Shown here one piece after another: positions 1 to 8,528 of a stretch of DNA of 64,000 nt (position 1 is the stretch's first letter; every line of letters begins with the position of its first letter). Position numbers and translations under genes: made by a program. The notes beneath the pieces were generated by a model. It was not told the origin of the DNA, searched no databases, and saw nothing but the letters and a program-made list of their open reading frames with translations. The DNA is taken from positions 62,001 to 126,000 of the forward strand of contig NZ_PYFX01000015.1 in NCBI RefSeq assembly GCF_003020115.1, read 5' to 3'. Source of the stretch: Bradyrhizobium sp. MOS002. Lineage in GTDB: Bacteria; Pseudomonadota; Alphaproteobacteria; Rhizobiales; Xanthobacteraceae.

Positions 1-1659
1 GACCATCCGCAACACCCGCACGGGGGGCCAGATCCTGATCGATCAGCTGGTCGCGCAAGGCGTCGAGCGCGTCACCTGCGTGCCGGGAGAGAGCTACCTT
101 GCGGCGCTGGACGCGCTGCACGACAGCCCGATCGACGTCATGATCTGCCGCGCCGAAGGGGGGGCTGCGATGATGGCGGAGGCCTATGGGAAGCTCACCG
201 GCCGCCCAGGTGTCTGCTTCGTCACCCGCGGCCCCGGCGCCACCAATGCCAGTCACGGCGTCCACATCGCGATGCAGGATTCCACGCCGATGATCCTGTT
301 CGTCGGTCAGGTCGACACCGGCATGCGCGAGCGCGAGGCGTTCCAGGAGCTCGACTACAAGGCGGTGTTCGGCACCATAGCGAAATGGGTGGTCGAGATC
401 GATCGTCCCGACCGCATTCCGGAGCTGGTCGCGCGCGCCTTCCGCGTCGCCATGCAGGGCCGTCCGGGTCCTGTGGTGATCTCGCTGCCCGAGAACATGC
501 TGACTGAGACTGCCGCCGTTGCGGACGCCATGCGGATCGAGCCGGCGGTGAGCTGGCCGGCGCCTGCCGATATCGAGCGCGTCGGCGCCATGCTAGCGAG
601 CGCAAAAGCGCCGCTCGTGATTCTCGGCGGCTCGCGCTGGACCGATAACGCCACCAAGAGCATCGCACGCTTCGCCGAGCGGTTCGACCTGCCGGTCGCG
701 ACCTCGTTCCGCCGGGCCTCGCTGATCGACGCCGATCATTCGCACTATGCCGGCGATCTCGGCATCGGGCCGAGCCCGGGCCTGAAGGCGCGCATCGACG
801 GCGCCGATGTCATCCTGCTCGTCGGCGCCCCCTGTCCGAAATGCCGTCCTCGTCCTACACGCTGTTCGATATTCCGACGCCGCGGCAGAAGCTGATCCAT
901 GTGCATCCGGGTTCGGAAGAGCTCGGCCGCGTCTATCAGCCGGAGCTCGCGATCCAGGCGACGCCCGCCGCCTTCGCCGCCGCCGTTGAGGCGCTGAAGC
1001 CTTCCGGCGCGGTTGCCTGGAAAGGCGAGGCCGCCAAGGCGCATGCCGATTATCTCGCCTGGACCGAGAAGGCGCGCGAGCTGCCGGGCACGTTCCAGTA
1101 TGGCCAGGTCATGACCTGGCTGCGCGATCGCCTGCCCAAGGACGCGATCGTCTGCAATGGCGCCGGCAATTATGCGGGCTGGATCCATCGCCACCACCGC
1201 TTCCACAGCTTTGCAACGCAGCTTGCGCCGACGTCGGGCTCGATGGGCTACGGCGTGCCGGCGGCGGTGCTCGCGAAGCGGCAATATCCGGACCGTACCG
1301 TCATAGCCTTCGCCGGCGACGGCTGCTTCCTGATGAACGGGCAGGAATTCGCGACCGCCGTGCAATACGATGCGCCGCTCGTCGTCATCGTCGTCGACAA
1401 TGCGCAATACGGTACCATCCGCATGCACCAGGAGCGCGACTATCCCGGACGCGTGGTCGGCACCCAGCTCAAGAACCCGGATTTTGCGATGTACGCAAAA
1501 GCATTCGGCGGCCATGGCGAGCGCGTCGAGCGCACCGAAGAGTTCGCGCCGGCGTTCGAGCGTGCGCTCGCCTCGGGCAAGCCGTCGATCCTCCACTGCA
1601 TCATCGATCCGCGCGCGATGTCGGTCAGTAAGGACTTTGCTCCTGCGGTGAAGGCTTAA
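1..1659 (+). pseudogene. TPP-dependent acetolactate-synthase-like enzyme, 5' partial, frameshifted
   Basis: Large-subunit type thiamine-diphosphate enzyme (acetolactate synthase/benzoylformate decarboxylase superfamily); substrate unknown. The reading frame is open from base 2, so the true start lies outside the window. The N-terminal half shows the TPP-activating glutamate region (CVPGES) and the TRGPGATNA motif; the C-terminal half shows the GDG...N cofactor motif (GDGCFLMNGQEF ... VVDN, about 1317-1400). The two halves are in different frames. The frame breaks at a run of five C at 828-832, and one extra C would give a continuous protein (VGAPLSEMPSSSY). This is either a real single-base deletion or a homopolymer sequencing error. 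The next gene starts 3 nt after the stop, so an operon is likely. Family assignment is firm; substrate is not. Confidence 0.8.
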
Positions 1660-1662
1660 GCG

Positions 1663-2928
1663 ATGTCGCAGGGCCGCCACGTCGCCATCATCGGTGCCGG
1701 CGCGGTCGGCGTGATCAGTGCCATCGAGGCGCTGCGCGAGGGACATCGCGTCACGCTGATCGATCCGGGCAAGCCCGGTGGCGAACAGGCGGCGAGCTAC
1801 GGCAATGCCGGCTGGCTCTCCTCGCATTCGGTGATCCCGCCGGCCGAGCCCGGCGTCTGGAAGAAGGTGCCGGGCTATCTGATGGATCCGCTCGGACCGC
1901 TCGCGATCCGCTGGTCTTATCTGCCGAAGGCGCTGCCCTGGCTGATCAAATATCTGCTCTCGGGCTGGACCGAGGCGCGGGTCGAGAGGACGGCCTTTGC
2001 GCTGCGCGACCTCCTGAAGGACGCACCGCTGCTGCACAGGAAGCTCGCGGAAGAAGCCGGCGTTCCTGAGCTGGTCGAGCGCAACGGCGTGATGCATGTT
2101 TTCCCGTCGCGCGGCAATTTTGACAACGATCTCGGCTGGCGCCTGCGCAAGCGCGTCGGTGTCGAATGGCTGGAGCTTTCGGCCGACGAAATGCGTCAAC
2201 GCGAGCCCGATTTGCATCCACGCTACACTTTCGGCGTGGTGGTGGAGGAAGCCGGTCGCTGCCGCGACCCCGGAGCCTATGTCGCGGCCCTCGCGCAACA
2301 TGCGCTGGCAAGCGGCGCCGAGCTCGTGCGCGCCAAAGCGACGGGATTCAAGCTCTCCGGTAACAAGCTTGTCGCCGTCCTCACCGAGACCGGCGAGATC
2401 GCGTGCGATGCCGCGGTGGTTGCCGCCGGCGCGCATTCGAAGCGGCTCACCGCATCCGTCGGCGATCCGCTGCCGCTGGAGACCGAGCGCGGCTATCACG
2501 TCATGATCGAGAATCCGGAAACGGGGCCACGCAGCTCGATGATGGCCTCGGACGCGAAGATGGTAGTGAACTGGACCGACAAGGGTTTGCGCGCCGCCGG
2601 CACGGTCGAGATCGCAGGCCTCGAGGCCGCGCCGAACTGGAAACGCGCCGAGATTTTGCGCAACTACCTCTTTAGCATGTTCCCGAAACTGCCGACGGAC
2701 ATTCCGGCTTCGCGTATCAAGACCTGGTTCGGCCATCGGCCGAGCATGCCGGACGGACGTCCCTGCATCGGTTACGCGCGGGCCTCGCGCGATATCGTCT
2801 ATGCCTTCGGCCACGGCCATATCGGCCTGGTCGGCTCGGCCCGCACCGGTCGTCTCGTCGCCCAGCTCCTGAGCGGCAAGTCGCCGGAAATTTCGCTAGC
2901 GCCGTTTTCGCCAGATCGTTTTCTCTGA
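1663..2928 (+). CDS. FAD-dependent oxidoreductase, DadA (D-amino-acid dehydrogenase) family
   Basis: A 421-residue flavoprotein of the DAO/DadA family. It would oxidise a D-amino acid or related secondary amine and pass electrons to the respiratory chain. The N-terminal Rossmann motif is IIGAGAVGVISAIEAL (residues about 9-24), followed by the acidic residue in LIDPG. The C-terminus has the family's HRPSMPDGRPCIG segment and a glycine-rich FGHGHIGLVGSARTG. It starts 3 nt after the preceding TPP enzyme and is followed 9 nt later by a racemase-family gene. Oxidase plus racemase next to each other suggests use of an amino-acid-like or hydantoin-like compound, but the real substrate cannot be read from sequence. 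Confidence 0.85.
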   Translation: MSQGRHVAIIGAGAVGVISAIEALREGHRVTLIDPGKPGGEQAASYGNAGWLSSHSVIPPAEPGVWKKVPGYLMDPLGPLAIRWSYLPKALPWLIKYLLSGWTEARVERTAFALRDLLKDAPLLHRKLAEEAGVPELVERNGVMHVFPSRGNFDNDLGWRLRKRVGVEWLELSADEMRQREPDLHPRYTFGVVVEEAGRCRDPGAYVAALAQHALASGAELVRAKATGFKLSGNKLVAVLTETGEIACDAAVVAAGAHSKRLTASVGDPLPLETERGYHVMIENPETGPRSSMMASDAKMVVNWTDKGLRAAGTVEIAGLEAAPNWKRAEILRNYLFSMFPKLPTDIPASRIKTWFGHRPSMPDGRPCIGYARASRDIVYAFGHGHIGLVGSARTGRLVAQLLSGKSPEISLAPFSPDRFL

Positions 2929-2937
2929 GATCGCACC

Positions 2938-3681
2938 ATGACCGCTCCAGCCAACTCGTCATCCCGAATCGCCCGCGGCGGCAAGGCCATCTATGGGGCG
3001 CCGCTCGGCATCCTGATGTTGGAGGCGCGCTTTCCCCGCATTCCCGGCGACATGGGCAACGGCACCACCTGGCCGTTTCCCGTGCTCTACCGCGTGGTGA
3101 GCGGTGCTTCGCCGGAGAAGGTGGTGCTGAACGGGGCGGCCGGTCTGCTGCCCGACTTCATCGATGCCGCGAAGGATCTGGTGCGGCTCGGGGCCGAAGC
3201 CATCACCACCAATTGCGGCTTCCTCTCGCTGTTCCAGAAAGAGATCGCGGCCGCGGTCGGCGTTCCCGTCGCGACCTCGTCACTGATGCAGGTGCCGTGG
3301 GTGCAGGCGACCTTGCCGCCGGGCAAGCGCGTCGGCCTCGTCACGGTGTCCGGTTCGACCTTGACGCCGGCCCACCTCGCAGGTGCCGGCGTGCCGCTCG
3401 ATACGCCGCTGGTCGGCACCGAGCACGGCAAGGAATTCTTCCGTGTCCTGATCAAGGCCGAGAAGGACGACATGGACATCGCGCAGGCCGAACGTGACGT
3501 GGTCGAGGCCGGCAAGGAGCTGGTCGCCAGGAACCCGGATGTCGGCGCGATCGTGCTGGAATGCACCAACATGCCACCTTATGCAGCGGCGCTTCAGGCC
3601 GAGGTCGGATTGCCCGTCTATGATATCTATTCCATGATTACGTGGTTTCATGCCGGACTGCGGCCGCGTCAGTTTGGCTAG
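2938..3681 (+). CDS. Aspartate/glutamate racemase family protein
   Basis: A 247-residue protein related to the Asp/Glu/hydantoin racemase superfamily. Visible are a cysteine in the first half (ITTNCGFLSLFQ, about residue 87) and a second in the second half (VLECTNMPPY, about residue 203). These are the positions of the two catalytic cysteines in cofactor-independent racemases. It is the third gene of the leftmost + strand run, 9 nt after the FAD oxidoreductase. It could racemise the substrate of that enzyme, or be an arylmalonate-decarboxylase-like relative. The family is likely; the activity is inferred. Confidence 0.7.
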   Translation: MTAPANSSSRIARGGKAIYGAPLGILMLEARFPRIPGDMGNGTTWPFPVLYRVVSGASPEKVVLNGAAGLLPDFIDAAKDLVRLGAEAITTNCGFLSLFQKEIAAAVGVPVATSSLMQVPWVQATLPPGKRVGLVTVSGSTLTPAHLAGAGVPLDTPLVGTEHGKEFFRVLIKAEKDDMDIAQAERDVVEAGKELVARNPDVGAIVLECTNMPPYAAALQAEVGLPVYDIYSMITWFHAGLRPRQFG

Positions 3682-3845
3682 AGGTCGAGAAACCGCCTAT
3701 GGCGCAGCCATGCGCATCGTGCGCTGTCCCACCGGCAGCGGAAGAGGCAGCTATACAATCTCTCGATACCTGATCGCGCCAGACGGTCAGAGCTTTCGCG
3801 CCTGAACATCGCTAGAGTGCCGCTCGAAATCCACGGAGACACGCG

Positions 3846-4385
3846 GTGCACAGCCTTCAACCCAATCCCGACATGCGCGCAGACGATTGGCCGTCCGAGC
3901 TCTACCGCATCCTGAAAGCCGCCGACGTGCGGCAGATGTCCTACGTCCCTGATGCCGGCCACAGCCAGCTCATCCGCCTGTTCTCGGCAGACCGCGACGT
4001 CACCACCAACGTGCTGACGACGGAAGAGGAGGGCGTCGCCATCGCCGCCGGCGCCTGGCTCGGCGGCCAGCGCAGCGTGCTGCTGATGCAGTCGAGCGGT
4101 GTCGGCAATTGCATCAACATGCTGTCGCTGTCGGCGATCGGACGATTTCCACTGCTGATGCTGGTGACGATGCGCGGCGAATGGGCCGAGTTCAATCCCT
4201 GGCAGGTGCCGATGAGCCGGGCGACGCAGCCCTCGCTGGAGGCCATCGGTCTGAAGGTGATGCGCGCGGAGTCGGCGGAGGATCTGGTCGAGACCGTGGA
4301 ATCGGCTGCAGCGCTCGCCTACGATTCCGATCAACAGATCGCGGTGCTGATCGGGCAGCGCCTGATCGGCAAGAAGAAATGGTGA
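3846..4385 (+). CDS. TPP-binding decarboxylase, N-terminal (PYR) subunit; sulfopyruvate/phosphonopyruvate decarboxylase alpha-like
   Basis: A 179-residue protein holding only the pyrimidine-binding half of a TPP decarboxylase. The glutamate that activates TPP lies in TTEEEGVAIAAGAWLGG (about residues 59-75). A GTG start at 3846 is chosen because GGAG at 3835-3838 precedes it by 7 nt; an ATG at 3873 is the alternative. The stop codon overlaps the next gene, which supplies the other half of the active site. The two-subunit layout matches sulfopyruvate decarboxylase (ComDE) and related phosphonopyruvate decarboxylases; other 2-oxoacid substrates remain possible. About 165 bp upstream hold no gene and probably the promoter. 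Confidence 0.75.
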   Translation: MHSLQPNPDMRADDWPSELYRILKAADVRQMSYVPDAGHSQLIRLFSADRDVTTNVLTTEEEGVAIAAGAWLGGQRSVLLMQSSGVGNCINMLSLSAIGRFPLLMLVTMRGEWAEFNPWQVPMSRATQPSLEAIGLKVMRAESAEDLVETVESAAALAYDSDQQIAVLIGQRLIGKKKW

Positions 4386-4975
4386 TGCCAATGCAAGCTC
4401 AACTCGACCGCCGCGCCGCCGTCGCCGCGCTCCTGAAGAATCGCAAGGACACGCTGGTCGTCTCCGGCCTCGGCTCGCCGACCTATGACCTTCATTCGGT
4501 CGGCGACCACGACGGCAATTTCTATCTCTGGGGCGCCATGGGCGGCGCCGCGCTGATCGGGCTTGGCCTTGCGCAAGCCCAGCCGGGAAAGCGTGTCCTC
4601 GCTTTGACCGGGGATGGCGAGCAGTTGATGGGCCTCGGCGGCATCGCCACCATCGGCGTCGCACGCCCGCGCAATCTCGACATCGTCGTGATCGACAACC
4701 AGCATTTTGGCGAGACCGGTATGCAGGCCAGCCACACCGGGCGCGGGGTCGACCTCACCGCCATCGCCATGGCGTGCGGCTTTGTTGCGACCGGGACAGT
4801 GCGGACGCTCGAGGAAGTGGAACGTCTGGCGACGCAGCTCGACGAGACGGTCGATGGCCCGCGGCTTTTTGTCATCAAGGTTCTGGCCGAAAATCCGCCG
4901 CGCTCGCTGCCCTCGCGCGATGCTGTCTTTATCAAGAACCGGTTCCGTGCTCATCTCGGCTTCGCGGCGGCCTGA
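4385..4975 (+). CDS. TPP-binding decarboxylase, C-terminal (PP) subunit; sulfopyruvate decarboxylase beta-like
   Basis: A 196-residue partner of the preceding gene. It carries the diphosphate/Mg binding motif LTGDGEQLMGLGG ... VVIDNQHFGETG (GDG-N type). The ATG at 4385 overlaps the TGA stop of the alpha subunit by one base, so translation is probably coupled; in-frame ATGs at 4379 and 4391 are alternatives. With the alpha subunit it would form an alpha/beta decarboxylase converting a 2-oxoacid (sulfopyruvate-like) to an aldehyde. The SDR dehydrogenase encoded 56 nt downstream could reduce or oxidise that product. Confidence 0.75.
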   Translation: MPMQAQLDRRAAVAALLKNRKDTLVVSGLGSPTYDLHSVGDHDGNFYLWGAMGGAALIGLGLAQAQPGKRVLALTGDGEQLMGLGGIATIGVARPRNLDIVVIDNQHFGETGMQASHTGRGVDLTAIAMACGFVATGTVRTLEEVERLATQLDETVDGPRLFVIKVLAENPPRSLPSRDAVFIKNRFRAHLGFAAA

Positions 4976-5031
4976 GCCGGGTTTCTCTCCCGGCGACAGC
5001 CTGCCCCGAGCAGCTATCCTGGAGTGAGACC

Positions 5032-5814
5032 ATGAAACTAACCGGCAAGGTCGCCGCCATCACTGGCGCGGCGCGCGGCATCGGCAAGGCCTGTGCGAAA
5101 CGATTCCTGGACGATGGCGTCAAGGTCGTCATCTCGGATGTCGATGCCGACGGCTTGGCCGCAACGGCCGCCGAACTCGGGCGGCCGGACGCCTTGCGCA
5201 CCGTCATCGGCAACGTCGCCAAACGTGCCGACGTCGACCAGCTGGTCGCAACGGCCGTGAAGGAGTTCGGCCGGCTCGACATCATGGTCAACAACGCCGG
5301 CGTCGCCCGCAACCGGGACCTCCTGAAGATCTCCGAAGAAGAATTCGACGAGATCATCGGCATCAATCTGAAGGGCGCGTTCTTCGGTGTGCAGGCGGCC
5401 GCCAAGCAGATGATTGCGCAAGGTAGTGGCGGCGGGGTCATCATCAACATGTCCTCGGTCAATGCACTGCTGGCAATCCCGGCGCTTGCCACCTATGCCA
5501 TGTCCAAGGGCGGCATGAAGCAGCTCACCTCGGTCGCAGCCGTCGCGCTCGCTCCGCACAATATTCGCGTGGTCGCGGTCGGGCCGGGCACGATTCTGAC
5601 CGACATGGTGGCATCGTCCATCTACACCTCGGAGGATGCCCGCAAGACCGTGATGTCACGCACGCCGGCCGGCCGCGGCGGCGAGCCGAGCGAGGTTGCC
5701 TCTGTCGTGGCGTTTCTTGCGAGCGATGATGCGTCCTACATCACTGGGCAGACCATCTACCCAGACGGCGGTCGGCTGATTCTGAATTACACGGTGCCGG
5801 TGAAGGAGAAATAG
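5032..5814 (+). CDS. SDR family NAD(P)-dependent oxidoreductase
   Basis: A 260-residue classical short-chain dehydrogenase. It shows the cofactor motif TGAARGIGKA (about residues 11-20), NNAGVAR, the catalytic serine in NMSSVNA and the YxxxK pair in YAMSKGG; the acidic residue in VISDVDADG fits NAD(H) preference. The ATG at 5032 follows GGAGTGAGACC, a ribosome-binding site. An upstream in-frame ATG at 4774 would overlap the previous gene and is rejected. It is probably the last gene of the TPP-decarboxylase operon and may act on the aldehyde made there. The exact substrate is unknown. Confidence 0.85.
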   Translation: MKLTGKVAAITGAARGIGKACAKRFLDDGVKVVISDVDADGLAATAAELGRPDALRTVIGNVAKRADVDQLVATAVKEFGRLDIMVNNAGVARNRDLLKISEEEFDEIIGINLKGAFFGVQAAAKQMIAQGSGGGVIINMSSVNALLAIPALATYAMSKGGMKQLTSVAAVALAPHNIRVVAVGPGTILTDMVASSIYTSEDARKTVMSRTPAGRGGEPSEVASVVAFLASDDASYITGQTIYPDGGRLILNYTVPVKEK

Positions 5815-5836
5815 GGGGCAAGGTTGCCCCACGCTG

Positions 5837-5944
5837 GCTGTCATCGCCCGGCTCGACCGGGCGATCCAGTACTCCGAGACAGCAGTGATGGAGGCGATGG
5901 GGCTGCGGCGTACTGGATGCCCCGCCTTCGCGGGGCATGACAGC
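5837..5944. repeat. Palindromic intergenic repeat (type 1), probable bidirectional terminator
   Basis: The ends are inverted copies (GCTGTCAT at 5837 and ATGACAGC at 5937). Inside are two strong hairpins, GCCCGG-CTCGA-CCGGGC and GCCCCGC-CTTCG-CGGGGC, and an inverted pair ATCCAGTA/TACTGGAT. It fills the gap between convergent genes (SDR and IclR). Sequence and placement match the mosaic REP/BIME-like elements common in Bradyrhizobium intergenic DNA. Confidence 0.75.
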
Positions 5945-5969
5945 CGTAGTTGTGCGGGCAGCCAGCCGC

Positions 5970-6764
5970 TCACTCCGCCGCAACCGTCATCCCGTGACCC
6001 AGCCGTTTCGAAATGCCGCCCGCGCAGTCGCGCAAAGCATGGGCGATCGGGCTGTCCCACCGCGCGTCAAAAGTGCCTTCCGGCCCCATCGCGGTGATCA
6101 CCAGCGCGAGATGGCCGGAATGGTCGAACACCGGCGCAGAGAATGCGTTGACGCCGGGCAGGGGATCGCCGAGCGCGCGGGCGAGGCCGTGCTTGCGGAC
6201 CTCGGTGAGCATGTCTGTGACCTTCGCGCCTTTCACCGCGCGCTTCGGATTGTAGCCGACGCCGTGACGATCGAGGCCGCTTTCGAGTGCGGCGTTGATC
6301 GTCTTCTCCGGCAAGAAGGCAGCAAAGGCCCGGCCCGTGGCGGTCTCCAGCAGCGCCATCACCGAGCCGGCGCGCATCACGATGTGAACGGGCTGGCCGG
6401 GTTCTTCCAGCTGCACCACGGTCGGACCGTGCGTCCCCCAGACCGCGAGCGAGACCGCATGTCCGATCTGACTTGCGAGGACCGCGATCTTCGGTCCCGC
6501 GATACGTACGCCGGACAGGCGACGCAGGCTGATCAGGCCGAGCTCCAGCGCCAGCGCGCCGATCTCGTAACGGCCAGTGGTCTCGTCCTGCTCGATCAGA
6601 CCGATGCGGGAGAAGCTGGCGAGATAGGGATGCGCCTTGGCCGGCGTCATGCCGGCCTCGCGCGCGAGATCGCGCAGCATCATGGGCTCGCCGCATCTCG
6701 CAAGCGCGCGGAGCAATTCTCCGCCGACCTCGATCGACTGGATGCCGCGGCTCTCTCTTTTCAT
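5970..6764 (-). CDS. IclR family transcriptional regulator
   Basis: A 264-residue regulator. It has an N-terminal winged helix-turn-helix (about residues 8-60: LLRALARCGEPMMLRDLAREAG ... SFSRIGLIEQD) and a C-terminal IclR effector-binding domain (VGYNPKRAVKG..., LARALGDPLPGVNAFSAPVFDHSG). It lies 23 nt after the FAD reductase gene and looks like the last gene of an operon with that gene and the substrate-binding protein. Control of that operon is therefore likely. The effector is unknown. Confidence 0.85.
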   Translation of the reverse strand: MKRESRGIQSIEVGGELLRALARCGEPMMLRDLAREAGMTPAKAHPYLASFSRIGLIEQDETTGRYEIGALALELGLISLRRLSGVRIAGPKIAVLASQIGHAVSLAVWGTHGPTVVQLEEPGQPVHIVMRAGSVMALLETATGRAFAAFLPEKTINAALESGLDRHGVGYNPKRAVKGAKVTDMLTEVRKHGLARALGDPLPGVNAFSAPVFDHSGHLALVITAMGPEGTFDARWDSPIAHALRDCAGGISKRLGHGMTVAAE

Positions 6765-6787
6765 GCGCCTCCTGGCGTGCGGCTCGC

Positions 6788-8521
6788 TTACGCCGCGTTG
6801 CGCTTGGCCGCGCTGTCGGCGAGATGACGGCCGGCAATGTAGCCGAAGGTCAGCGCCGGCCCAAGCGTGATGCCTGCGCCGGGATAATTGCCACCCATGA
6901 TGCTCGCCATGTCGTTGCCGGCGGCATAGAGCCCGAGAATCACCCGTCCTTCCGCATCGAGCGCCCGGGCGTTCCCGTCGGTGACGATGCCCGCATAGGT
7001 GCCGAGATCGCCGACCACCATCTTGATGGCGTAGAACGGGCCGTTCTCGATCGGCGCGACGCAGGGGTTCGGGCCGTGCAGCGCATCGCCCTGATAGCGG
7101 TTATAGGCCTTCGAGCCCTTGCCGAAGGCAGCGTCGTGACCCTGCAGTGCGGTCGCATTGAACTGCTTGACGGTCTCGACGAATGCCATGGTGTCGATGC
7201 CCGCCTTTGCCGCGAGCGCCTCCAGCGTCTCGCCGCGCATGAGATAGCCGGTCTTGAGGTGATGACCCAGCGGCATCGGGAATGGCGGCACGCAGCCGAG
7301 GCCGTATTTGCGCAGGGTCTGGTGATCGCAGACCAGATACGCTGCGATCTCCTCGCCGGGCTTCGCCGCCTTGACCATGGCCTGGACGAAGTCGTGATAG
7401 GAATTGCCCTCGTTGGCGAAGCGCTTGCCGTCGCGCATCACCGCGATCACGCCGGGTTTGGCGCGGTCGATGAAATGCGGCATCACGCCGTGTGAGCCGT
7501 CCTTGCGCTTGGTGACCGAGACCGGGACCCAGGCTGCCGCGTTCGGCAGCCTGTCCTCGACATGTCCGCCGGCGCTTTCCGCAAGCCGCAGTCCGTCGCC
7601 GGTGTTGCCGGTCGGTCCCGGCGAAAAATGCTCGTTCCCGGTCGGCGCGTGTGGGAACATCTTCTTGCGCCGTTCGATATCATGCGGGAAACCGCCGCAG
7701 GCGAGCACGACGCCTTGTCTTGCACGAATGCGGACGTCGCGTCCCTCGCGGGCGACGATCGCGCCGGTGACAGTGCCGTTCTCGACGGTCAGCTCGCGCA
7801 TCGGCGCGGACAGCCACATCGGAATCTTCAGATCCTGCGCGGATTTTGCCAGGCGCCCGGCGAGCGCATTGCCGTTGGTCAGCGTCATGCCGCGGCCGTA
7901 GCGCAGCACGTCCATCAGATGCCGTGACAGGCGCTTTGCGACATAGACCGCCGAGGTCAGCGACTTCGTCGCGCGCATGAAATGGACGATGTCCTTGCCG
8001 GATCCGAGCATCATGCCGAATACGGTCAGCTCGGGCAGGGGCATGCCGAGGGTCTTGATCTGGTCGCCGAGTTCGCGGCCGTCGAACGGGCGTGCCACCA
8101 TCGAACGACCACCCTGGGCGCCGCCGGGCGCCTCGGCGTGGTAGTCCGGGAACACCAGCGGCATGTCGAAACGAAGCGCCGTCTTGCTGGTGAAGAAATC
8201 GACCGCCTCGGGCCCGGCGCTCAGGAATGCATCGACGCGCGCGGCGTCGTAATTGTTGCCGGCTTCGTGCCGCAGGTAAGTCCGCGCCTGCTCGGGCGTC
8301 TCCTCGATGCCGTAAGCCTTCGCCAGCGACGTGCCGGGAATCCACAACCAGCCGCCGGAGCGGGCGGTGGTGCCGCCGAATCGCGGCTCCTTCTCGACGA
8401 TCAGGACGTCGAGGCCGCGATAGCGTGCGGTGATCGCGGCCGACATGCCGGAGCAGCCCGATCCGGCCACGAGCACATCGCACTCGTAAGTCTCAATTGC
8501 GTTGCGCTCGTTGCTGGTCAT
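6788..8521 (-). CDS. FAD-dependent oxidoreductase, fumarate reductase/3-ketosteroid dehydrogenase family
   Basis: A 577-residue flavoprotein. The N-terminal dinucleotide motif is VLVAGSGCSGMSAAITARYRG (about residues 15-34), followed by the glutamate in VEKEPRFGGTTARSGG. The C-terminal FAD-binding part ends GGNYPGAGITLGPALTFGY. This arrangement is typical of the FAD_binding_2 family (succinate dehydrogenase/fumarate reductase flavoproteins, KstD). No signal peptide is visible, so it is probably cytoplasmic. It starts 7 nt after the ABC substrate-binding protein and precedes the IclR gene. It probably dehydrogenates or reduces the imported compound, which is not identified. Confidence 0.8.
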   Translation of the reverse strand: MTSNERNAIETYECDVLVAGSGCSGMSAAITARYRGLDVLIVEKEPRFGGTTARSGGWLWIPGTSLAKAYGIEETPEQARTYLRHEAGNNYDAARVDAFLSAGPEAVDFFTSKTALRFDMPLVFPDYHAEAPGGAQGGRSMVARPFDGRELGDQIKTLGMPLPELTVFGMMLGSGKDIVHFMRATKSLTSAVYVAKRLSRHLMDVLRYGRGMTLTNGNALAGRLAKSAQDLKIPMWLSAPMRELTVENGTVTGAIVAREGRDVRIRARQGVVLACGGFPHDIERRKKMFPHAPTGNEHFSPGPTGNTGDGLRLAESAGGHVEDRLPNAAAWVPVSVTKRKDGSHGVMPHFIDRAKPGVIAVMRDGKRFANEGNSYHDFVQAMVKAAKPGEEIAAYLVCDHQTLRKYGLGCVPPFPMPLGHHLKTGYLMRGETLEALAAKAGIDTMAFVETVKQFNATALQGHDAAFGKGSKAYNRYQGDALHGPNPCVAPIENGPFYAIKMVVGDLGTYAGIVTDGNARALDAEGRVILGLYAAGNDMASIMGGNYPGAGITLGPALTFGYIAGRHLADSAAKRNAA

Positions 8522-8528
8522 GCAGGCC

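Noticed and set aside
745..2820. 691-codon open frame on the - strand across the TPP enzyme and FAD oxidoreductase
   Set aside because: Composition typical of antisense translation; both + strand genes have clear motifs.
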